Source of the DNA: Archangium lipolyticum
GTDB taxonomy: Bacteria > Myxococcota > Myxococcia > Myxococcales > Myxococcaceae
Reading direction: 5' to 3'
DNA: 64,000 nt
Assembly (NCBI RefSeq): GCF_024623785.1
Contig: NZ_JANKBZ010000005.1
Span: 1-64,000, forward strand
Positions 52,370 to 61,920 of this stretch are shown one piece after another. Within the stretch, counting starts at the first letter, position 1; the number at the start of each line of letters is the position of its first letter. A program made the position numbers and the translations under genes. The notes below the pieces were generated by a model. That model saw nothing but the letters and a program-made list of their open reading frames with translations, had not been told where the DNA came from and searched no databases.

Positions 52370-52496
52370 CGGGTCCTTCGTTGTGGCACAGCGCCCTCCT
52401 GTTCGGAACTCAATCAGGAGCACTTCCAAGCCTTTCCTGATTGCCAGGCCGTCATTACTCCAGGGGCCGCGGGGGGCTCGATCGCACGGATGCACC

Positions 52497-53321
52497 ATGG
52501 ACTACCGCAGACCCGAGGATCCCCGTAGCACCGAAGAACTCATCGCCCTCTCCCTGAGAGGTGAGGAAGAAGACGAGCAGGCCTGGGATGCCATCGCCCT
52601 GCTCCACTGGAGGGGGACCCGCGAGGTCTTCGAGGCGGCCAGGCGTCTGGTGCAGTCGCCGCTGGCCAGGGAGCGCGGCCGGGGCGCGGACATCCTGGGG
52701 CAGCTGGGCATTCCCAAGCGGACCTTCCCCGAGGAGTCTCTCCAGCTCCTGCTGGACCTGCTCCGCCGGGAGACCGAGCCCGCCGTGCTCAGCTCCGCCT
52801 CGGCCGCGCTCGGCCACCTTCGGGATCCGCGCGCGGTGCCGGAGCTCGTGAAGCTCAAGAGCCATCCGTGCGCGGAGGTGCGGAGCGGCGTGGTTCACGG
52901 GTTGATGTGCCAGCAGGACCCGGAGGCCATCGCCGCGCTCATCGCGCTGTCGGGCGACCCCGACGAGGACATCCGCAACTGGTCCACCTTCAATCTGGGC
53001 ACCCAGCTCGACATCGACACGCCCGAGCTGCGGGAGGCCCTGCTGCGCCGGCTCACGGACCCCAACGAGGAGATCCGGGGCGAGGCGCTCGTGGGGCTCG
53101 CCCGGAGGAAGGACCCCCGGGTGCTGGAGCCCCTCCTGGCGGCGCTCTCCGCCGACAACGTCATGGTCCTGGTGGTCGAGGCGGCGATGGAGCTCCAGGA
53201 TCCGCGCGTGTATCCCCTCCTGGTAGCGCTCCGCGACGACCCTGGCGAGGCGGACCCCTACTTCCGCAGTGTCCTCCACGAGGCCATCCGCAGCTACGAG
53301 TCCTCGCTGTCCGCCGATTGA
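52497..53321 (+). CDS. HEAT-repeat protein
   Basis: 274 residues from the ATG at 52497. Helical repeats of about 31 residues: SSASAALGHLRDPRAVPELVKLKSHPCAEVRSGVVHGL, NWSTFNLGTQ, EALVGLARRKDPRVLEPLLAALS, EAAMELQDPRVYPLLVALRD. Resembles PBS-lyase/HEAT_2 adaptor proteins that act as scaffolds. No signal peptide. Divergent from the ABC operon (127 bases between). Confidence 0.8.
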   Translation: MDYRRPEDPRSTEELIALSLRGEEEDEQAWDAIALLHWRGTREVFEAARRLVQSPLARERGRGADILGQLGIPKRTFPEESLQLLLDLLRRETEPAVLSSASAALGHLRDPRAVPELVKLKSHPCAEVRSGVVHGLMCQQDPEAIAALIALSGDPDEDIRNWSTFNLGTQLDIDTPELREALLRRLTDPNEEIRGEALVGLARRKDPRVLEPLLAALSADNVMVLVVEAAMELQDPRVYPLLVALRDDPGEADPYFRSVLHEAIRSYESSLSAD

Positions 53322-53375
53322 CCGCTGCGGGTGGCGGGGCCCGTCATTACCCTTGCCGGCCGGAGGTGACGGCAC

Positions 53376-54167
53376 ATGGCGAAGGTGACGGGAACGGCCC
53401 TCGTGACGGGGGGCAATCGCGGTCTGGGGCTCGAGGTCTGCCGGCAACTCGGCCGGCTCGGCATGCGGGTGTTGCTCTCGGCCCGGGACATCGCCGCGGG
53501 CGCCGAGGCCACCGCCGCGCTGCGCTCCGAGGGCCTCGAGGTCACCTTCGAGCCCCTCGACGTCACCTCCCAGGAGAGCATCGACAAGCTGGCGGACCGG
53601 CTCGAGCGCCAGGGCCTCCGGCTGGCGTCGCTCGTCAACAACGCGGCCATCGCCCTGCAGGGGTTCGACGCCAGCGTGGCCGAGCGGACCGTCGCCGCCA
53701 ACTTCCTCGGGCCCCTGCACGTCACCGAGCGTCTGCTGCCCCTCATGGAGGAGCACGGCCGCATCGTCATGGTGTCGAGCGGGGCCGGCGAGCTCGAGGG
53801 GCTCTCCCCGGCCATCCGCCAGCGCGTCGACCCACCTCCTTCGAAGGAGGAGCTGGTCGCGCTCATGCATGAGTTCGTCGACGACGTCCGCGGCGGCGGG
53901 TACGCGGCGAAGGGCTGGCCGGGCTCGGCCTACCGCGTCTCGAAGCTAGGACTCAACGCGCTGACCCGCCTGCTCGCCGCGGAGCTGAAGCCGCGCCACC
54001 TGCTCGTGAACGCCGTCTGCCCCGGCTGGGTGAGGACCCGGATGGGAGGGGAGGGGGCTTCACGGAGCGTGGAGGAGGGGGCCGACACCCTGGTCTGGGC
54101 GGCCACACTCCCCCCGGAGGGTCCCTCGGGGGGCTTCTTCCGAGAGCGCCGCGCCATCCCCTGGTAG
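53376..54167 (+). CDS. Short-chain dehydrogenase/reductase, carbonyl-reductase-like
   Basis: 263 residues with a strong ribosome site (GGAGGTGA). NADP(H)-binding TGGNRGLGLE (11-20), NNAAIALQ, catalytic Ser in MVSSGAGEL, and YRVSK (Tyr and Lys). The long loop between Ser and Tyr (about 45 residues, SPAIRQRVDPPPSKEELVAL) is typical of carbonyl reductases/menthol dehydrogenase-like SDRs. Substrate unknown. Confidence 0.88.
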   Translation: MAKVTGTALVTGGNRGLGLEVCRQLGRLGMRVLLSARDIAAGAEATAALRSEGLEVTFEPLDVTSQESIDKLADRLERQGLRLASLVNNAAIALQGFDASVAERTVAANFLGPLHVTERLLPLMEEHGRIVMVSSGAGELEGLSPAIRQRVDPPPSKEELVALMHEFVDDVRGGGYAAKGWPGSAYRVSKLGLNALTRLLAAELKPRHLLVNAVCPGWVRTRMGGEGASRSVEEGADTLVWAATLPPEGPSGGFFRERRAIPW

Positions 54168-54422
54168 CACCTGTCGGAGTGCCTCTTACCCATGCGGGGA
54201 CGGCTCCTCCATGTCGGCCCGGGTGGGTAGAATTCACAGCGGTATCACACGCATGCCCGCCCCGCCGTCTTTCTCGTAAATCGAGCACTAGTCCACACGA
54301 GCGGCGACGCTTTGCCGCCTGGTGGAAGGCCGGGCACCCGGGACGCACTCTCCGATCGAGTGTCTCCCTTGCCGCTCCTGACTCCCCCTCCCATAATGGC
54401 CGTCACCTTCCCCGGAGAGCAC

Positions 54423-56666
54423 GTGCAGGTTCACCGAGCCAGATCCCTCTTGGCCGTGACGTTTGCCATTTTCGTCACGTTTCCGCGCGCCGGCGCCGCC
54501 GCCGCGGACGACAAGAAGCGCGCCGAGCGCGAGGCACTCAAGGCTTCGTTGATGCAGGTCCTCCAACGCGAGCCCCTCAACGCCAGCCGTGTGGGCGTCC
54601 ACATGATGAGCCTCGACGACGGCACGGTGGTGTTCAGCCAGAACGCCGACGAGCTGCTCAACCCCGCCTCCAACGTGAAGCTCGTCACCTCGGCGGCGGC
54701 GCTCGTCACGCTCGGGCCCGAGTACCGCTTCGAGACCGAGTTCCTCGTGGAGCCCGAGTCCGACGGTCTCAAGGCCAAGACGCTCTATGTGCGCGGCAAG
54801 GGCGACCCGTCCATCAACACCGAGCGGCTGTACGGCATGGTGGCGGACCTCTTCCACACCGGCCTGCGCGAGGTGCAGGACATCGTCGTGGACGAGGCGT
54901 GGTTCGATCCCGAGCGCACCCCTCCCGGTTATGACCAGGAGGACTCGGACCGGGCCTACATGGCCCCCACGGGCGCTTTGAGCCTCAACTGGAACGCGGT
55001 GGGCGTGTACCTGCGTCCGGGTGACACCGTGGGCGCCAAGGGCGTGGTGGAGCTCGAGCCGCCCAGCGACTACTTCGCGGTGGACAACCAGCTGACCACC
55101 GGCAACCACCGGGCCCGCCGTTTCTCGGTGGCGTCGGATGCGGCCGGCGCCCAGCAGAAGATCGTCGTGCGCGGTCAGGTGGCCCAGGGTGGCGGCTACA
55201 TGAGCGTGTACAAGAAGATCGACAACCCGCCCATGTACTTCGGCCAGACGCTCAAGCAGATGCTCAATGCGCGCGGCGTGAAGGTGAAGGGCAAGGTGAA
55301 GCCGGGTGTCACGCCCCAGAAGGCGAAGCTGGTGTACGTGGCCCACTCGGAGACCTTCGACGTCATCCTCAAGCGCCTCAACAAGGTGTCGAGCAACTTC
55401 ATCGCCGAGATGCTCCTCAAGACGATGGGCGCCGAGGCGCGCGGGGTGCCGGGCTCCTTCGCCAAGGGCATCGACGTGGTGGAGGACTTCCTCTCGCGCG
55501 AGGTGGGCATCCCCCGCGGCACCTACGTGATGAAGAACGGCAGCGGCCTCAATGACGCCAACCGCTTCTCCGCCGCGCAGATGGACCGCATCCTCCGCTA
55601 CATGTACCAGCGCTTCCCGCTGGCGCCCGAGTACCTGTCCTCGCTGGGCATCGCCGGCAAGGACGGCACGCTGCGCTACCGCTTCGACGGCACCGAGGCC
55701 GTGGGCCGGCTGCGCGCCAAGACGGGCACGCTGGAGAACGTGTCGGCCCTCAGCGGCTACGTGCAGGCGGCCGGTGGGGAGAAGTTCATCTTCTCCATGA
55801 TGGTGAACGACTACCCGGGCCGCTCCGGGCCGGTGGTGCGCGGGCTGGACGCGCTGGGCGCGGCGGTGGCCTCGGTGGGCTCCACCCTGGGCCCCGGGCG
55901 CGCGGTGGCGGAGCTCGCCAGCGAGGAGAAGTCGAGCAGCCCCCTGGCCGAGGTGACCAGCCGGGTGAAGACGTACCTGGCGCTGGGCAGCCAGAGGGAT
56001 CCGCGCAACATCGGCTTCCTGCGCACGGCGTGGCGCAGCGAGAGGGATCCCGCGGTGCGCGCGGTGCTGGCCGAGAGCCTCTACCAGTCCAACCCGCAGG
56101 ACTACCTCGGGGTGCGCACGCTGCTGGACAGCTACTCGGCGGGCTCGGAGGTGTATGGCCGGCTGCGCACGGTGGCGCGTGAGCTGTCGATGGAGGTCCC
56201 CGGGCTGGGCAGCATGGTGGAGCTGGCCGCCAGCGGCAACGCCGAGGCGCTCTCGCGCATCGTCGAGCTGTCCGGGGCTTCCCTGGGTGATGCCGGCTCC
56301 GAGTCGGAGATGGTCGAGGGCCTGGGCGCCGTGGCGCGCACGGCGCCGGAGGAGCTGGTGCAGGCGCTGCGGAGTGCCTCGGCGAAGGACCGCGAGGTGG
56401 CCACCTCGCTGCTGGCGCGCGGGCTGGTGCAGGCCGGTGAGGCGGAGCACCCCTTCTGGAAGGCGTTGAAGAAGAGCCTGGGCTCCACCGACACGAAGGC
56501 AGCCGAGTTCGCTCGCTCGCTGGAGGGCTCGCTGTCGCGCAAGGTGGCCGAGGAGAAGGCGCCCAAGCCGCAGCAGCTGGTGCCCACGCAGGTGGTGGCC
56601 CCGGCGGCCGTGGTGCCCATGGGCCCTGCCGCCGAGCGCACCGCCGAGACCCGTCCCGGCGGGTAG
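54423..56666 (+). CDS. dacB: D-alanyl-D-alanine carboxypeptidase/endopeptidase (PBP4/DacB) with C-terminal extension
   Basis: 747 residues from the GTG at 54423 (GGAGA upstream), which opens a clean signal MQVHRARSLLAVTFAIFVTF cleaved near AGAAAA; an ATG at 54396 is possible. PBP4 motifs: PASNVK (Ser83, Lys86), SSN (SxN) in KVSSNFIAEML, and KTG in RAKTGTLENVSAL. It trims and opens peptidoglycan cross-links in the periplasm. DacB is normally 430-480 residues; this one has about 270 more after residue 470, with helical Ala/Leu/Glu-rich repeats of HEAT type, perhaps for binding partners. The preceding 255-base gap has no gene. Confidence 0.9.
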   Translation: MQVHRARSLLAVTFAIFVTFPRAGAAAADDKKRAEREALKASLMQVLQREPLNASRVGVHMMSLDDGTVVFSQNADELLNPASNVKLVTSAAALVTLGPEYRFETEFLVEPESDGLKAKTLYVRGKGDPSINTERLYGMVADLFHTGLREVQDIVVDEAWFDPERTPPGYDQEDSDRAYMAPTGALSLNWNAVGVYLRPGDTVGAKGVVELEPPSDYFAVDNQLTTGNHRARRFSVASDAAGAQQKIVVRGQVAQGGGYMSVYKKIDNPPMYFGQTLKQMLNARGVKVKGKVKPGVTPQKAKLVYVAHSETFDVILKRLNKVSSNFIAEMLLKTMGAEARGVPGSFAKGIDVVEDFLSREVGIPRGTYVMKNGSGLNDANRFSAAQMDRILRYMYQRFPLAPEYLSSLGIAGKDGTLRYRFDGTEAVGRLRAKTGTLENVSALSGYVQAAGGEKFIFSMMVNDYPGRSGPVVRGLDALGAAVASVGSTLGPGRAVAELASEEKSSSPLAEVTSRVKTYLALGSQRDPRNIGFLRTAWRSERDPAVRAVLAESLYQSNPQDYLGVRTLLDSYSAGSEVYGRLRTVARELSMEVPGLGSMVELAASGNAEALSRIVELSGASLGDAGSESEMVEGLGAVARTAPEELVQALRSASAKDREVATSLLARGLVQAGEAEHPFWKALKKSLGSTDTKAAEFARSLEGSLSRKVAEEKAPKPQQLVPTQVVAPAAVVPMGPAAERTAETRPGG

Positions 56667-56846
56667 ACGCTCGGTCCGCTATTTCCTCGCCTGCCAGACA
56701 GACAACGGATGACCGGGTGAATCCCTGTTCAGGTGGGGACTCACCCGGTATGCTATAGGGCGAGCTCGAGTGCGGGTTCTGTTCCCGCACCGGAAGCATG
56801 TGACCGGCCCGTGGTGGGTCGGTCCTCGAAGAGAAAGGACGCAGTC

Positions 56847-57362
56847 ATGGCTGGAGGAGTCAACAAGGTCATCCTCATCGGCAACCTCGGCGCGGACCCG
56901 GAGGTGCGTTTCACCCCCGGCGGCCAGGCGGTCGCCAACTTCCGCATCGCGACCAGCGACACCTGGACGGACAAGAACGGCCAGAAGCAGGAGCGCACGG
57001 AGTGGCACCGCATCGTGGTGTGGGGGAAGCTCGCGGAGCTCTGCGGCGAGTACCTGAAGAAGGGCCGCCAGTGCTACGTCGAGGGGCGCCTGCAGACGCG
57101 CGAGTGGACGGACAAGGAAGGCCGCAAGAACTACACCACGGAGGTGGTGGCCAACGGAGTGACCTTCCTCGGCGGCCGTGACGGCGCCGGCGCGGGTGGC
57201 GGTGGTGGCGGTGGCGGCCGCGGTGGTGGCTACTCGCAGCGCGGGGGTGGCCAGCAGCAGGGCGGCGGCTACGACGACTACGGCCCGCCTCCGATGGACG
57301 ACGGTGGTGGCATGGGCGGCGGTGGCGGCAACGGCGGCGGGGACGACGACATCCCGTTCTAG
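56847..57362 (+). CDS. ssb: Single-stranded DNA-binding protein
   Basis: 171 residues. OB fold 1-110: [66 protein letters not shown] Gly-rich linker (about 115-160) leads to the acidic tip DDDIPF that recruits replication and repair proteins. Its leader has TATAGG with a preceding TG (56751-56759), a possible extended -10. Followed by a terminator. Confidence 0.95.
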   Translation: MAGGVNKVILIGNLGADPEVRFTPGGQAVANFRIATSDTWTDKNGQKQERTEWHRIVVWGKLAELCGEYLKKGRQCYVEGRLQTREWTDKEGRKNYTTEVVANGVTFLGGRDGAGAGGGGGGGGRGGGYSQRGGGQQQGGGYDDYGPPPMDDGGGMGGGGGNGGGDDDIPF

Positions 57363-57381
57363 GCCGGCAGTACGGAAGTGA

Positions 57382-57414
57382 AACGGCCGCTCCCGGAACC
57401 CCGGGGCGGCCGTT
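57382..57414. terminator. Bidirectional terminator between ssb and sdhC
   Basis: AACGGCCGC (57382-57390) and GCGGCCGTT (57406-57414) form a perfect nine-base stem, followed by GTCGTTG. Lies between convergent genes. Confidence 0.8.
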
Positions 57415-57444
57415 GTCGTTGCGGGGTTGCTCCGGGGAAGCCCC

Positions 57445-58110
57445 TCACCCGTAGGCGGCGCCGGCCTTGTACAACGCGAAGATGGCGCCCCAACCCATGG
57501 CCAGCAGCACCAGGAAGATGGCGATGGACCACGGCTCGAAGCGGCGCATGGAGCGCTCGGAGGCCAGCAGACCCCAGCCCATGGCGAAGCCCTGCAGGCC
57601 GTTGGCGATGTGGTACGCCGTGCCCAGCACGCCCAGCAGGTAGACGACGATCGTCGGCGTGTGGAAGTGCATCTCCCGCGCGATGTCCGAGAACGGCTCC
57701 GGGTGACCCTGCACCAGCCGCGGGTGCAGGAAGGCCAGCCACATGTGCGCGCCCAGGAAGAAGAGCACGCCGAGGCCGGCCACGCGCTGAACGATGTACT
57801 TGAGGTTGCCGTAGTACGGGTAGGCCGCGTTGTTCGGCTTGAAGCTCAGCATCCGCACGATGCCCCACCCGGTGTGGAGGAGCAGCGGGAGGAGGACGAT
57901 CAGGAACGTGGCGGCCTGGGCGTAGGGGTGCTTGTACTGCGTCACCGCCGACTGCCAGGCCTCGGCGCCCTGCCAGGCGGCGAGGTTGTCCCACAGGTGG
58001 TTCACCACCCAGATGCTCAGCGGCACCACGGCGAGGAACGAGCCCAGGCGGGACTGGAGGAGCGGCGTCTTCTGCGAATTGGCGGGGGCGGCTGCGGCGT
58101 GGGTGCTCAT
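57445..58110 (-). CDS. sdhC: Succinate dehydrogenase/fumarate reductase cytochrome b subunit
   Basis: 221 residues from the ATG at 58110 (GGAG upstream). Five hydrophobic helices with histidines for two b hemes: VVNHLWDN, LLLHTGWG, FFLGAHMWLAF, YHIANGLQG. This is the Bacillus/Wolinella-type di-heme single anchor subunit, which links succinate oxidation to menaquinone. The flavoprotein and iron-sulfur subunits usually follow; here the next gene downstream is the convergent ssb, so sdhC stands alone. Confidence 0.85.
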   Translation of the reverse strand: MSTHAAAAPANSQKTPLLQSRLGSFLAVVPLSIWVVNHLWDNLAAWQGAEAWQSAVTQYKHPYAQAATFLIVLLPLLLHTGWGIVRMLSFKPNNAAYPYYGNLKYIVQRVAGLGVLFFLGAHMWLAFLHPRLVQGHPEPFSDIAREMHFHTPTIVVYLLGVLGTAYHIANGLQGFAMGWGLLASERSMRRFEPWSIAIFLVLLAMGWGAIFALYKAGAAYG

Positions 58111-58275
58111 CGGTACTCCGGAAGACGGACGGACAGACGGACAGTGGGTTATAGCCCGGTCCCGTCCGGGGGGAGCACTTTCCTCCATCAGCCGGCGGCA
58201 GCCGGGGCACACGGAGGTATTAGGTGGGACGATGCTTCCAAGGAGGCCCCTCCGCCCGGACCCCGGACGGGGGAG

Positions 58276-58312
58276 CCCGCGCGCTCATTGTCATTGGCGA
58301 GCGGCGCGCGGG
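58276..58312 (+). promoter_or_regulatory. Stable hairpin in the hslO leader
   Basis: CCCGCGCGC (58276-58284) pairs with GCGCGCGGG (58304-58312) over a 19-base loop, 23 bases before the hslO ATG. No Shine-Dalgarno is seen at the ATG. Might act in stress control of translation or be the end of another transcript. Confidence 0.35.
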
Positions 58313-58335
58313 TGGGCACGCTACTTCCACGACCT

Positions 58336-59235
58336 ATGGCCGATGAACTCGTCAGTGGATTGTTGAAGGAAACCGACCTGCGCGTGGTGCTCGTCACCGC
58401 CAGCGAGCTCGCTCGCCGGGCGCGCGAGCTGCACCGCTCGGCGACGGCCTCGGCCTCGTTGATGGCGCAGGGACTCACCGCCGGTGCCCTGCTCGCCGCG
58501 CTGCAGAAGAGCGACTCGCGCATCAACCTGCAGCTCGAGTGCGACGGGCCCCTCCGGGGCCTCTTCGTGGATGGGGACACCTCGGGTGTGCTGCGCGGCT
58601 ACGTGAAGAACCCCCTCGTGTCCCACCTGGGCGCCGAGGGCCAGTATCACTGGCGTCCGGCGCTGGGGAACAAGGGCTACCTCTCCGTGCTGCGCGACCT
58701 GGGTGGGGGCGAGTACTACCGCTCCTCGGTGGAGTTGGAGAGCTTCGACCTGGCCAGGGACCTGGAGCGCTACTTCACCATCTCCGACCAGCTGCCCTCG
58801 CGCGTCTACCTCACCGTGCTGCCGGAGAAGTCGGATGGGACCGGCGAGCCGCTGGGGCTGGTGGTGGGTCTGCTCCTCCAGCCGCTGCCCGATGGGGACC
58901 GGGGCGCCTTCCAGGCACTCGGCGACAGGCTCGTCAAGGACTTCGAGCCCGCCGTGCGGGCCCATGCGGCCCAGGGCGCCACGGCGCTCCTCAAAGCGTT
59001 GGTGCCCCAAGCGGATCTGGAGGTGATGTCGCGCTACCCCATCTCCTTCACCTGCAGTTGCAGCAAGGACCGGGTGAAGCGGGCCCTGATGTCCATGGGC
59101 CGCGAGGAGCTGGAGGACATCCTCGCCAAGGAGGGCAAGGCCGAGGCGGACTGCCATTTCTGCACCACGCACTACGTGGTCACCGGGGATGAAATCCGCG
59201 CGCTCCTGGCGGAGATGACCCAGTCCATGAGTTGA
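58336..59235 (+). CDS. hslO: Redox-regulated chaperone Hsp33
   Basis: 299 residues. The C-terminal zinc switch CSC (Cys240, Cys242) and CHFC (Cys273, Cys276) is complete; oxidation forms disulfides, releases zinc and activates the holdase. N-terminal domain has ASASLMAQGLTAGALLAALQK and VFVD/GxxxGY-like strands. Protects proteins during oxidative and heat stress. Confidence 0.94.
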   Translation: MADELVSGLLKETDLRVVLVTASELARRARELHRSATASASLMAQGLTAGALLAALQKSDSRINLQLECDGPLRGLFVDGDTSGVLRGYVKNPLVSHLGAEGQYHWRPALGNKGYLSVLRDLGGGEYYRSSVELESFDLARDLERYFTISDQLPSRVYLTVLPEKSDGTGEPLGLVVGLLLQPLPDGDRGAFQALGDRLVKDFEPAVRAHAAQGATALLKALVPQADLEVMSRYPISFTCSCSKDRVKRALMSMGREELEDILAKEGKAEADCHFCTTHYVVTGDEIRALLAEMTQSMS

Positions 59236-59322
59236 GGAGGGGGCAGGCAGGCTCCGGCGGGAGTGGCGGTACCGCGTTGCCCAGGGTATGACGGCACCGC
59301 ACCCCACACTGGAGTCCTCGCC

Positions 59323-59979
59323 GTGGCCACCAAGCGGGCAACGCCGAAGGCAACGCCCAAGGGCACGAAGGGCAAGCCTTCCCAGAAGCACCAGGTGGAG
59401 ACGCTCGTCTCCATCCCGTCGGACCTGATCCTCGCGCCTCAGGTGGAGGCGCCGCGCCAGCTCACCGGACGCGACCAGTCCCACAAGAAGACCCGGGTCC
59501 AGGAGTTGTCCTGGGCGCAGTTCGACCGATCGGTTCAGGGGCTCGCGCGGGAGATAGGCAAGAGCTACAAGCCCCAGGTGGTGGTGGGCGTGGCGCACGG
59601 AGGAGTCTTCGTGGGCGGAGCGCTCTCCAGCGCGCTCGGCTGCGAGTTCTTCCCGGTGCGCATCAGCCGCCGCAGCCGGGACAAGGGCGGGGCCAAGCCG
59701 AAGCTGAGCGGAGAGATGCCGCGGGAGCTCAAGGGCAAGCGCGTGCTCATCGTGGACGATGTGGCCTCCAGCGGGGACACCCTGGAGCTGGCCACGGCGC
59801 TGGCGCAGAAGGTGGGGGCCAAGGAAGTGAACACCGCGACGCTGGTGGCCCGTACCGGTGGCTTCGCCCCGGGCTTCAGCGCGCTGACCACCGAGGCGCT
59901 CGTCGTCTTCCCGTGGGACTACGAGGCCGTCACCGAGGACGGGCGCTTCGACGTGGACCCGGACAAGGCGGGGGCCTGA
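59323..59979 (+). CDS. Phosphoribosyltransferase-domain protein with basic N-terminus
   Basis: 218 residues from a GTG at 59323 (GGAG upstream); an in-frame GTG at 59263 would add 20 residues. The first 25 residues are Lys/Thr/Pro-rich. Type I PRTase fold from about 70: VVVGVAHGGVFVGGALSSALGC and the PRPP-binding VLIVDDVASSGDTLELA. Related to xanthine-guanine/hypoxanthine PRTase-like proteins; specificity cannot be read. It precedes selB by 24 bases. Confidence 0.8.
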   Translation: MATKRATPKATPKGTKGKPSQKHQVETLVSIPSDLILAPQVEAPRQLTGRDQSHKKTRVQELSWAQFDRSVQGLAREIGKSYKPQVVVGVAHGGVFVGGALSSALGCEFFPVRISRRSRDKGGAKPKLSGEMPRELKGKRVLIVDDVASSGDTLELATALAQKVGAKEVNTATLVARTGGFAPGFSALTTEALVVFPWDYEAVTEDGRFDVDPDKAGA

Positions 59980-60003
59980 ACCGAGGGAGAGCCGGGGGGT
60001 GAG

Positions 60004-61920
60004 ATGATCATCGGCACCGCGGGGCACATCGATCACGGCAAGACGTCACTGGTCAAGGCGCTCACCGGTATCGACACGGATCGGCTCAAGGAGGAGAAGC
60101 GCCGGGGGATTACCCTGGAGCTGGGCTTCGCGCACTTGAAGCTCGACGATGGCACCGTGGCGGGTGTGGTGGACGTGCCCGGCCACGAGCGCTTCGTGAA
60201 GGCGATGGCCGCGGGCGCCGGCGGGGTGGACGTGGCGGTGCTGGTGGTGGCCGCGGACGAGGGCGTGATGCCCCAGACGCGCGAGCACCTGGACATCTGC
60301 CGGTTGCTGGGGGTGAAGGCCGGTGTCATCGCCCTCACCAAGTCGGACCTGCTGGCGGAGCTGGGCGCCGAGTGGCGCGCGCTGGTGGAGGCGGACCTGG
60401 CCACGCTGGTGGCGGGCACCTTCCTGGAGGGCGCGCCGGTGGTGCCCGTCTCCTCGAAGACGGGGGAGGGGCTGGAGGGGCTGCGCGCCGCGCTCACGCG
60501 GGTGGCCCAGGGGCTGCCCTCGCGTCCGTCCGAGGGTCCCGCCTTCCTGCCGGTGGACCGGGCCTTCACCATCAAGGGGTTCGGCACGGTGGTGACGGGC
60601 ACGTTGCTGTCCGGAATCCTGGCGGTGGAGGACCCCGTGTCGCTGCTGCCGGGCCTGCCCGGTCCGCTGCGCGTGCGTGGGTTGCAGATGCATGGCGAGG
60701 CGGCGCCGAAGGTGGCGGCGGGCCAGCGCACCGCGGTGAACCTGACGGGCGTGGAGCCCGAGGCGATTTCCCGCGGCATGGTGCTGGTGAAGGCCGGCGA
60801 GGTGCCCGACACGCGCATGCTGGACGTGGAGCTGAGCCTGCTGCCCGCGGCGGAGGAGGCCCTGCCCCGGCGCCGCAAGCTGCTCCTGCACCTGGGCACC
60901 GCGCAGGTGGAGGCCACGGTGGCGCTGTTGGACCTGGAGAAGCTGGAGCCGGGGGAGACGGCGCTCGCGCAGCTGCGCCTGTCCGAGCCCATGGCCGCGC
61001 TGCCGGGCCAGCGCTTCATCCTCCGGGGCTCGCGTGCGCTGCCGGGGCGGGGCGCTACGCTGGCCGGTGGGCGCGTGCTGTCCATCACCCCGCCACGACG
61101 CCGCAAGGGCGGCTCCGAGGTGGTGGCCCCGCTGCTGGAGGCGGACGCGGGGGGCCAGGTGGCGTGGTTGCTGCGCCAGTCGGGCTACCGGGGCCTCACG
61201 CAGCAGGAGCTCTTCGCGCGCTCGGCGCTCGCGCCCAAGGTGTTGGGGCGGGCCCTGGAGCTGCTCGGCTCGCGCGGCACGGCGCTGCTGGTGGACCGGG
61301 AGCGGCGCCTGTACGTCTCCGGCGAGGTGTTCGAGGGCCTGCGGGCGCGGGCGCTGGCGCTGCTCGCCGCCTTCCACGAGCGCGAGCCCCTGCGCGAGGG
61401 CCTCTCGCGGGAGGAGCTGCGCCAGCGTCTGTCGGGCGAGCTGGACGCGCGCCTCTTCGCCCGGGTGGTGCAGGCGTTGATGGACGCGGGGAAGGTGGAG
61501 GCGGAGAAGGAAGTGGTGCGCCTCAAGGGACGCGGCCGGACGCTCACGCTGGACGAGGACGCGGCGCGCACGCGGTTGGTGGCCGACCTGTCGGCGGCGG
61601 GACTCGCGCCGCCCACGCTCAACGAGCTGGCGCAGCGGCTGCGCCTGCCGGCGGCCCGGGTGCAGGAGTTGCTCAAGGTGGCGGTGGCGGAGGGCAGGGT
61701 GGCGCGGGTGAGCGAGGAGCTGTTCTTCGACGCGGGAGCGCTGGCCGGGCTGAAGGAGCGGCTGGTTGCCCACCTGCGCGAGAAGAAGGAGATTTCCACC
61801 CAGGCCTTCAAGGAGCTGGTGGGGCAGAGCCGGAAGTTCGTCATTCCCCTCTCGGAGTACTTCGACCGCGAGAAGGTAACGCTCCGGGTCGGAGAGAAAC
61901 GGGTCCTGCGGCGCGCATGA
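60004..61920 (+). CDS. selB: Selenocysteine-specific translation elongation factor SelB
   Basis: 638 residues. GTPase motifs: [10 protein letters not shown] (G1), RGITLELGF (G2), DVPGHERF (G3), TKSD (G4). EF-Tu-like domains II and III follow ([17 protein letters not shown]), then four winged helices (about 380-638) that bind the SECIS hairpin. The pattern '[21 protein letters not shown]' is specific to SelB rather than EF-Tu. It delivers Sec-tRNA to UGA codons. No selA, selD or tRNA-Sec is in the window. Its stop overlaps the histidine kinase start (ATGA). Confidence 0.95.
   Translation: MIIGTAGHIDHGKTSLVKALTGIDTDRLKEEKRRGITLELGFAHLKLDDGTVAGVVDVPGHERFVKAMAAGAGGVDVAVLVVAADEGVMPQTREHLDICRLLGVKAGVIALTKSDLLAELGAEWRALVEADLATLVAGTFLEGAPVVPVSSKTGEGLEGLRAALTRVAQGLPSRPSEGPAFLPVDRAFTIKGFGTVVTGTLLSGILAVEDPVSLLPGLPGPLRVRGLQMHGEAAPKVAAGQRTAVNLTGVEPEAISRGMVLVKAGEVPDTRMLDVELSLLPAAEEALPRRRKLLLHLGTAQVEATVALLDLEKLEPGETALAQLRLSEPMAALPGQRFILRGSRALPGRGATLAGGRVLSITPPRRRKGGSEVVAPLLEADAGGQVAWLLRQSGYRGLTQQELFARSALAPKVLGRALELLGSRGTALLVDRERRLYVSGEVFEGLRARALALLAAFHEREPLREGLSREELRQRLSGELDARLFARVVQALMDAGKVEAEKEVVRLKGRGRTLTLDEDAARTRLVADLSAAGLAPPTLNELAQRLRLPAARVQELLKVAVAEGRVARVSEELFFDAGALAGLKERLVAHLREKKEISTQAFKELVGQSRKFVIPLSEYFDREKVTLRVGEKRVLRRA

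Noticed and set aside
59980-60003. tRNA-Sec near selB
   Set aside because: The gaps around selB are too short, and no cloverleaf-like sequence was seen elsewhere in the window.
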